DNA of 64,000 nucleotides, taken from positions 186,001 to 250,000 of the forward strand of contig NZ_FSRO01000001.1 in assembly GCF_900143275.1 (NCBI RefSeq), written 5' to 3'. The notes under the pieces were generated by a model that was not told where the DNA came from, did no database searches, and worked only from the letters and a program-made list of their open reading frames with translations. The position numbers and the translations under genes are program-made. Positions 61,762 to 64,000 of the stretch are shown one piece after another (within the stretch, counting starts at the first letter, position 1; each line of letters starts with the position of its first letter). This stretch comes from Nitrosomonas cryotolerans ATCC 49181 (GTDB taxonomy: Bacteria > Pseudomonadota > Gammaproteobacteria > Burkholderiales > Nitrosomonadaceae).

Positions 61762-62898
61762 ATGATTCTTGTCCTTATTCCAGATACTCGGCCTGATAGT
61801 CCGGAGTATAAACAATTATTGGCACATCTCGCCAATCTGCCGGGTATTACGACACGCGTGCATATTGAGGTGGGCGCGGAACAATCGCTGACAGAAGTTT
61901 ATCTGATTGGCAATACGAAAGCGTTATCTATTGAAGATATCCGGAGTCTTCCATGTGTTGACCGAGTGGTACGGATTTCTGAAGAATATCGTGTGCTGGG
62001 GCGGCACAGGAACGATGATCGTCCGACGCATTTTGATTATAACGGCGTTCGTTTTGGTCAAGACACACTCAATGTATTTGCCGGATTATGTGCAGTCGAT
62101 ACCATAGAGCATGTCGAGATGATGATGAAAGCATTACGCGACCAAGGCCAGGTTTGTGCGCGTATGGGGGCTTATAAACCGCGCACCAGTCCTTATGCAT
62201 TTCAGGGGCATGGAAAAAACTGTCTTCCTTATGTATTTGAGTTAGCAGGAAAATATGATTTAAAAGTCATTGCGATGGAGATTACGCATGAATCTCATTT
62301 GGAAGAAATTAGTAAAGCACTTTATCAAACAGGTAATCCAACGGGCGTGATGCTGCAGATTGGGACGCGTAATACGCAGAATTTTGAGTTGTTGAAAATT
62401 GTTGGGCGTCAGCAGAATTATCCGGTACTCATCAAACGGGGCTTTGGCATCACTCTGGATGAATCACTGAATGCGGCTGAATATCTGGCTTCCGAAGGGA
62501 ATCGGAAGGTCATATTTGGTCTGCGTGGAATGAAGACGAATATGGCTGACCCACATCGTAATTTCGTAGATTTTGCGCATGTGCCAGTTGTCAAACGTCT
62601 GACACGGATGCCGGTATGCATTGATCCGTCACATTCTGTTGGTGCGCGGACTCATTCACCCGATGGCATATTGGACATCATGCATGTGACGGCTCAAGGC
62701 GTGATTGCCGGTGCCAATATGATACTGGTGGATTTTCATCCCGTACCCAATAAGGCGCTGGTAGACGGTCCGCAGGCATTATTAATTCGAGAATTGCCCC
62801 AATTTCTGGAAGATATCCGCATTGCGCGCGAAGCTTATAACCAACGGGTTGCGTTGGCTGCACGCTATCAGAAAAAAGAGAATGATGACCTGGAGTAA
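61762..62898 (+). CDS. 3-deoxy-7-phosphoheptulonate (DAHP) synthase, type I-beta
   Basis: First step of aromatic amino acid synthesis: phosphoenolpyruvate plus erythrose-4-phosphate. The protein of 378 residues has an N-terminal ferredoxin-like regulatory domain (residues 1-~75), then the barrel with GAYKPRTSPYAFQG, VMLQIGTRNTQNF, VLIKRGF and CIDPSHSVGARTHS. This is the KDO8P-synthase-like (I-beta) type, not the E. coli AroFGH type. The extra N-terminal domain suggests allosteric control by an aromatic amino acid. Confidence 0.94.
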   Translation: MILVLIPDTRPDSPEYKQLLAHLANLPGITTRVHIEVGAEQSLTEVYLIGNTKALSIEDIRSLPCVDRVVRISEEYRVLGRHRNDDRPTHFDYNGVRFGQDTLNVFAGLCAVDTIEHVEMMMKALRDQGQVCARMGAYKPRTSPYAFQGHGKNCLPYVFELAGKYDLKVIAMEITHESHLEEISKALYQTGNPTGVMLQIGTRNTQNFELLKIVGRQQNYPVLIKRGFGITLDESLNAAEYLASEGNRKVIFGLRGMKTNMADPHRNFVDFAHVPVVKRLTRMPVCIDPSHSVGARTHSPDGILDIMHVTAQGVIAGANMILVDFHPVPNKALVDGPQALLIRELPQFLEDIRIAREAYNQRVALAARYQKKENDDLE

Positions 62899-63069
62899 AA
62901 TATCTGCAATGCCAACTTGACTGGATGCGAGCGATTCATTCAAGCTGATATGGCTGTCGTTATATATTCAGAAGAGACGCCTGTGGTTGGCGTATAGTCA
63001 ATGTGATTGCCCTTAGCGTCTAGATATTCACTGATGACTGATGGATGCCCATTTTATGGAGAATAATAA

Positions 63070-64000
63070 ATGATTAAAGTATTGCTCGCGAATCCCAGAG
63101 GTTTTTGTGCAGGAGTCGATCGTGCAATTGAGATTGTCGAGCGCGCGTTGGCAACGCATGGTGCCCCGATTTATGTACGCCATGAAGTGGTACACAATCG
63201 TTTTGTCGTAGAAAATCTGGAAAAAAAAGGTGCCGTGTTTGTCGAGAATCTGGATGAAGTTCCTCAGGACAGTATCCTGATTTTTAGTGCACATGGTGTT
63301 TCTCATGCAGTGAGACAAGAGGCTGCATCGCGCAAGTTGAAAGTGTTTGATGCGACCTGTCCGTTGGTGACCAAGGTGCATGTAGAAGTCGCAAAAATGC
63401 GCAGGGATGGAAAAGAAATCGTTATGATCGGTCATCAGGGCCATCCAGAAGTTGAAGGGACGATGGGGCAGATTGAGAGCAAGGATAAAGGGATGTATCT
63501 GGTGGAAACTGAGCGGGATGTCGATGCGCTGCAAGTAAAGGACGCCGCTAATTTAACTTATGTTACTCAGACCACTTTATCGGTGGATGATGCCACGCGT
63601 GTGATAGAAGCATTGAAAAAGCGTTTTCCGATGATTACAGGTCCTAAAAAAGATGATATTTGTTATGCAACACAAAATCGTCAGGATGCGGTTAAGAAGA
63701 TGATCGGACAATGTGATCTGGTGATTGTAGTGGGCTCTCCTAATAGTTCAAATTCCAATCGCTTATGTGAAGTAGCACGTAACGCTTACGTGGAGGCCTA
63801 TATGGTCGACAGCGCCTCTCAATTACAAGAAGAATGGTTTATAGGAAAGAGTCGTGTGGGTATTACCGCTGGAGCCTCTGCTCCGGAAATATTAGTGCAG
63901 CAAGTGATATCCCGTCTCAAGGAAATAGGAACCGCGCAAACGGGCGAGGAAGTGATGATCAGTGAATTGAGTGGTGTTGTGGAGTCGGTCGTGTTTCCAT
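63070..64000 (+). CDS. ispH: 4-hydroxy-3-methylbut-2-enyl diphosphate reductase (3'-truncated by window edge)
   Basis: IspH/LytB carries out the last step of the MEP isoprenoid pathway with a 4Fe-4S cluster. The first 310 residues are in the window. [16 protein letters not shown] holds the first cluster Cys, [12 protein letters not shown] the second, and [11 protein letters not shown] the third. HEVVHN and the SAHGV motif are present. The stop lies beyond 64000. The ATG is preceded by GGAGAATAATAA. Confidence 0.96.
   Translation, partial: MIKVLLANPRGFCAGVDRAIEIVERALATHGAPIYVRHEVVHNRFVVENLEKKGAVFVENLDEVPQDSILIFSAHGVSHAVRQEAASRKLKVFDATCPLVTKVHVEVAKMRRDGKEIVMIGHQGHPEVEGTMGQIESKDKGMYLVETERDVDALQVKDAANLTYVTQTTLSVDDATRVIEALKKRFPMITGPKKDDICYATQNRQDAVKKMIGQCDLVIVVGSPNSSNSNRLCEVARNAYVEAYMVDSASQLQEEWFIGKSRVGITAGASAPEILVQQVISRLKEIGTAQTGEEVMISELSGVVESVVFP

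Overview
This window looks like a chromosomal segment of a betaproteobacterium, most probably a Nitrosomonas-type ammonia oxidiser. That placement is inference: no amo/hao genes are present. It rests on gene order and family resemblance (hemC-D-X-Y next to ppc, pilC-pilD-coaE-zapD-yacG, an atpIBEFHAGDC operon followed by glmU-glmS, split pntAA-pntAB-pntB, RegB/RegA, a PEP-CTERM protein). Most of the window is housekeeping DNA on an AT-leaning background, with unusually long non-coding gaps for a bacterium.

Layout. 1-1010: right part of an IS200/IS605-family element (TnpB, cut by the window edge) whose end abuts and supplies the stop codon of yacG (1007-1180, minus). 1516-6072: a 1518-residue SF1 helicase with a C-terminal Vsr-like nuclease domain, a candidate single-gene defence protein. 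7059-7910: an exported PEP-CTERM protein behind a good sigma-54 promoter match. 8342-11958 (minus): zapD, coaE, pilD, pilC. 12147-14143: an SDR epimerase and, divergently, a ferredoxin-NAD(P)H-type reductase. 14196-18149 (minus): hemY, hemX, hemD, hemC; divergent ppc (18273-21071). 21597-24223: inactive-type M16 protein, rsmD, coaD, a YfhL-like ferredoxin. 25166-28184: pilT and pilU. 28254-35277: ATP synthase operon from a near-consensus promoter to a clear terminator. 35536-38817: glmU, glmS. 39181-39906: yebC. 41363-44269: transhydrogenase. 44664-47314 (minus): degenerate EAL protein and an RpfE/COG4255-like protein. 47702-53112: retropepsin-like protease, icd, cold-shock protein, clpS-clpA. 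53251-57445: orphan TRAP binding protein, glyA, nrdR, ribD. 57529-59366 (minus): regA, regB. 59506-61573: a ClC chloride-channel gene destroyed by a second IS605-type element. 61762-64000: DAHP synthase and ispH (cut by the edge).

Three non-housekeeping layers stand out. First, two 99.5% identical TnpB copies lie 60 kb apart, the second in an element that has lost its left end and the TnpA catalytic tyrosine but keeps an intact TnpB. Second, an approximately 89-bp palindromic-ended repeat family is present in six copies, two with perfect 5-bp target duplications. Several copies sit in long empty gaps where the usual neighbour gene seems to be missing. Third, the helicase-nuclease and PEP-CTERM genes occupy a roughly 7-kb accessory insert between zapD and yacG. 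I saw no tRNA, rRNA or CRISPR array.
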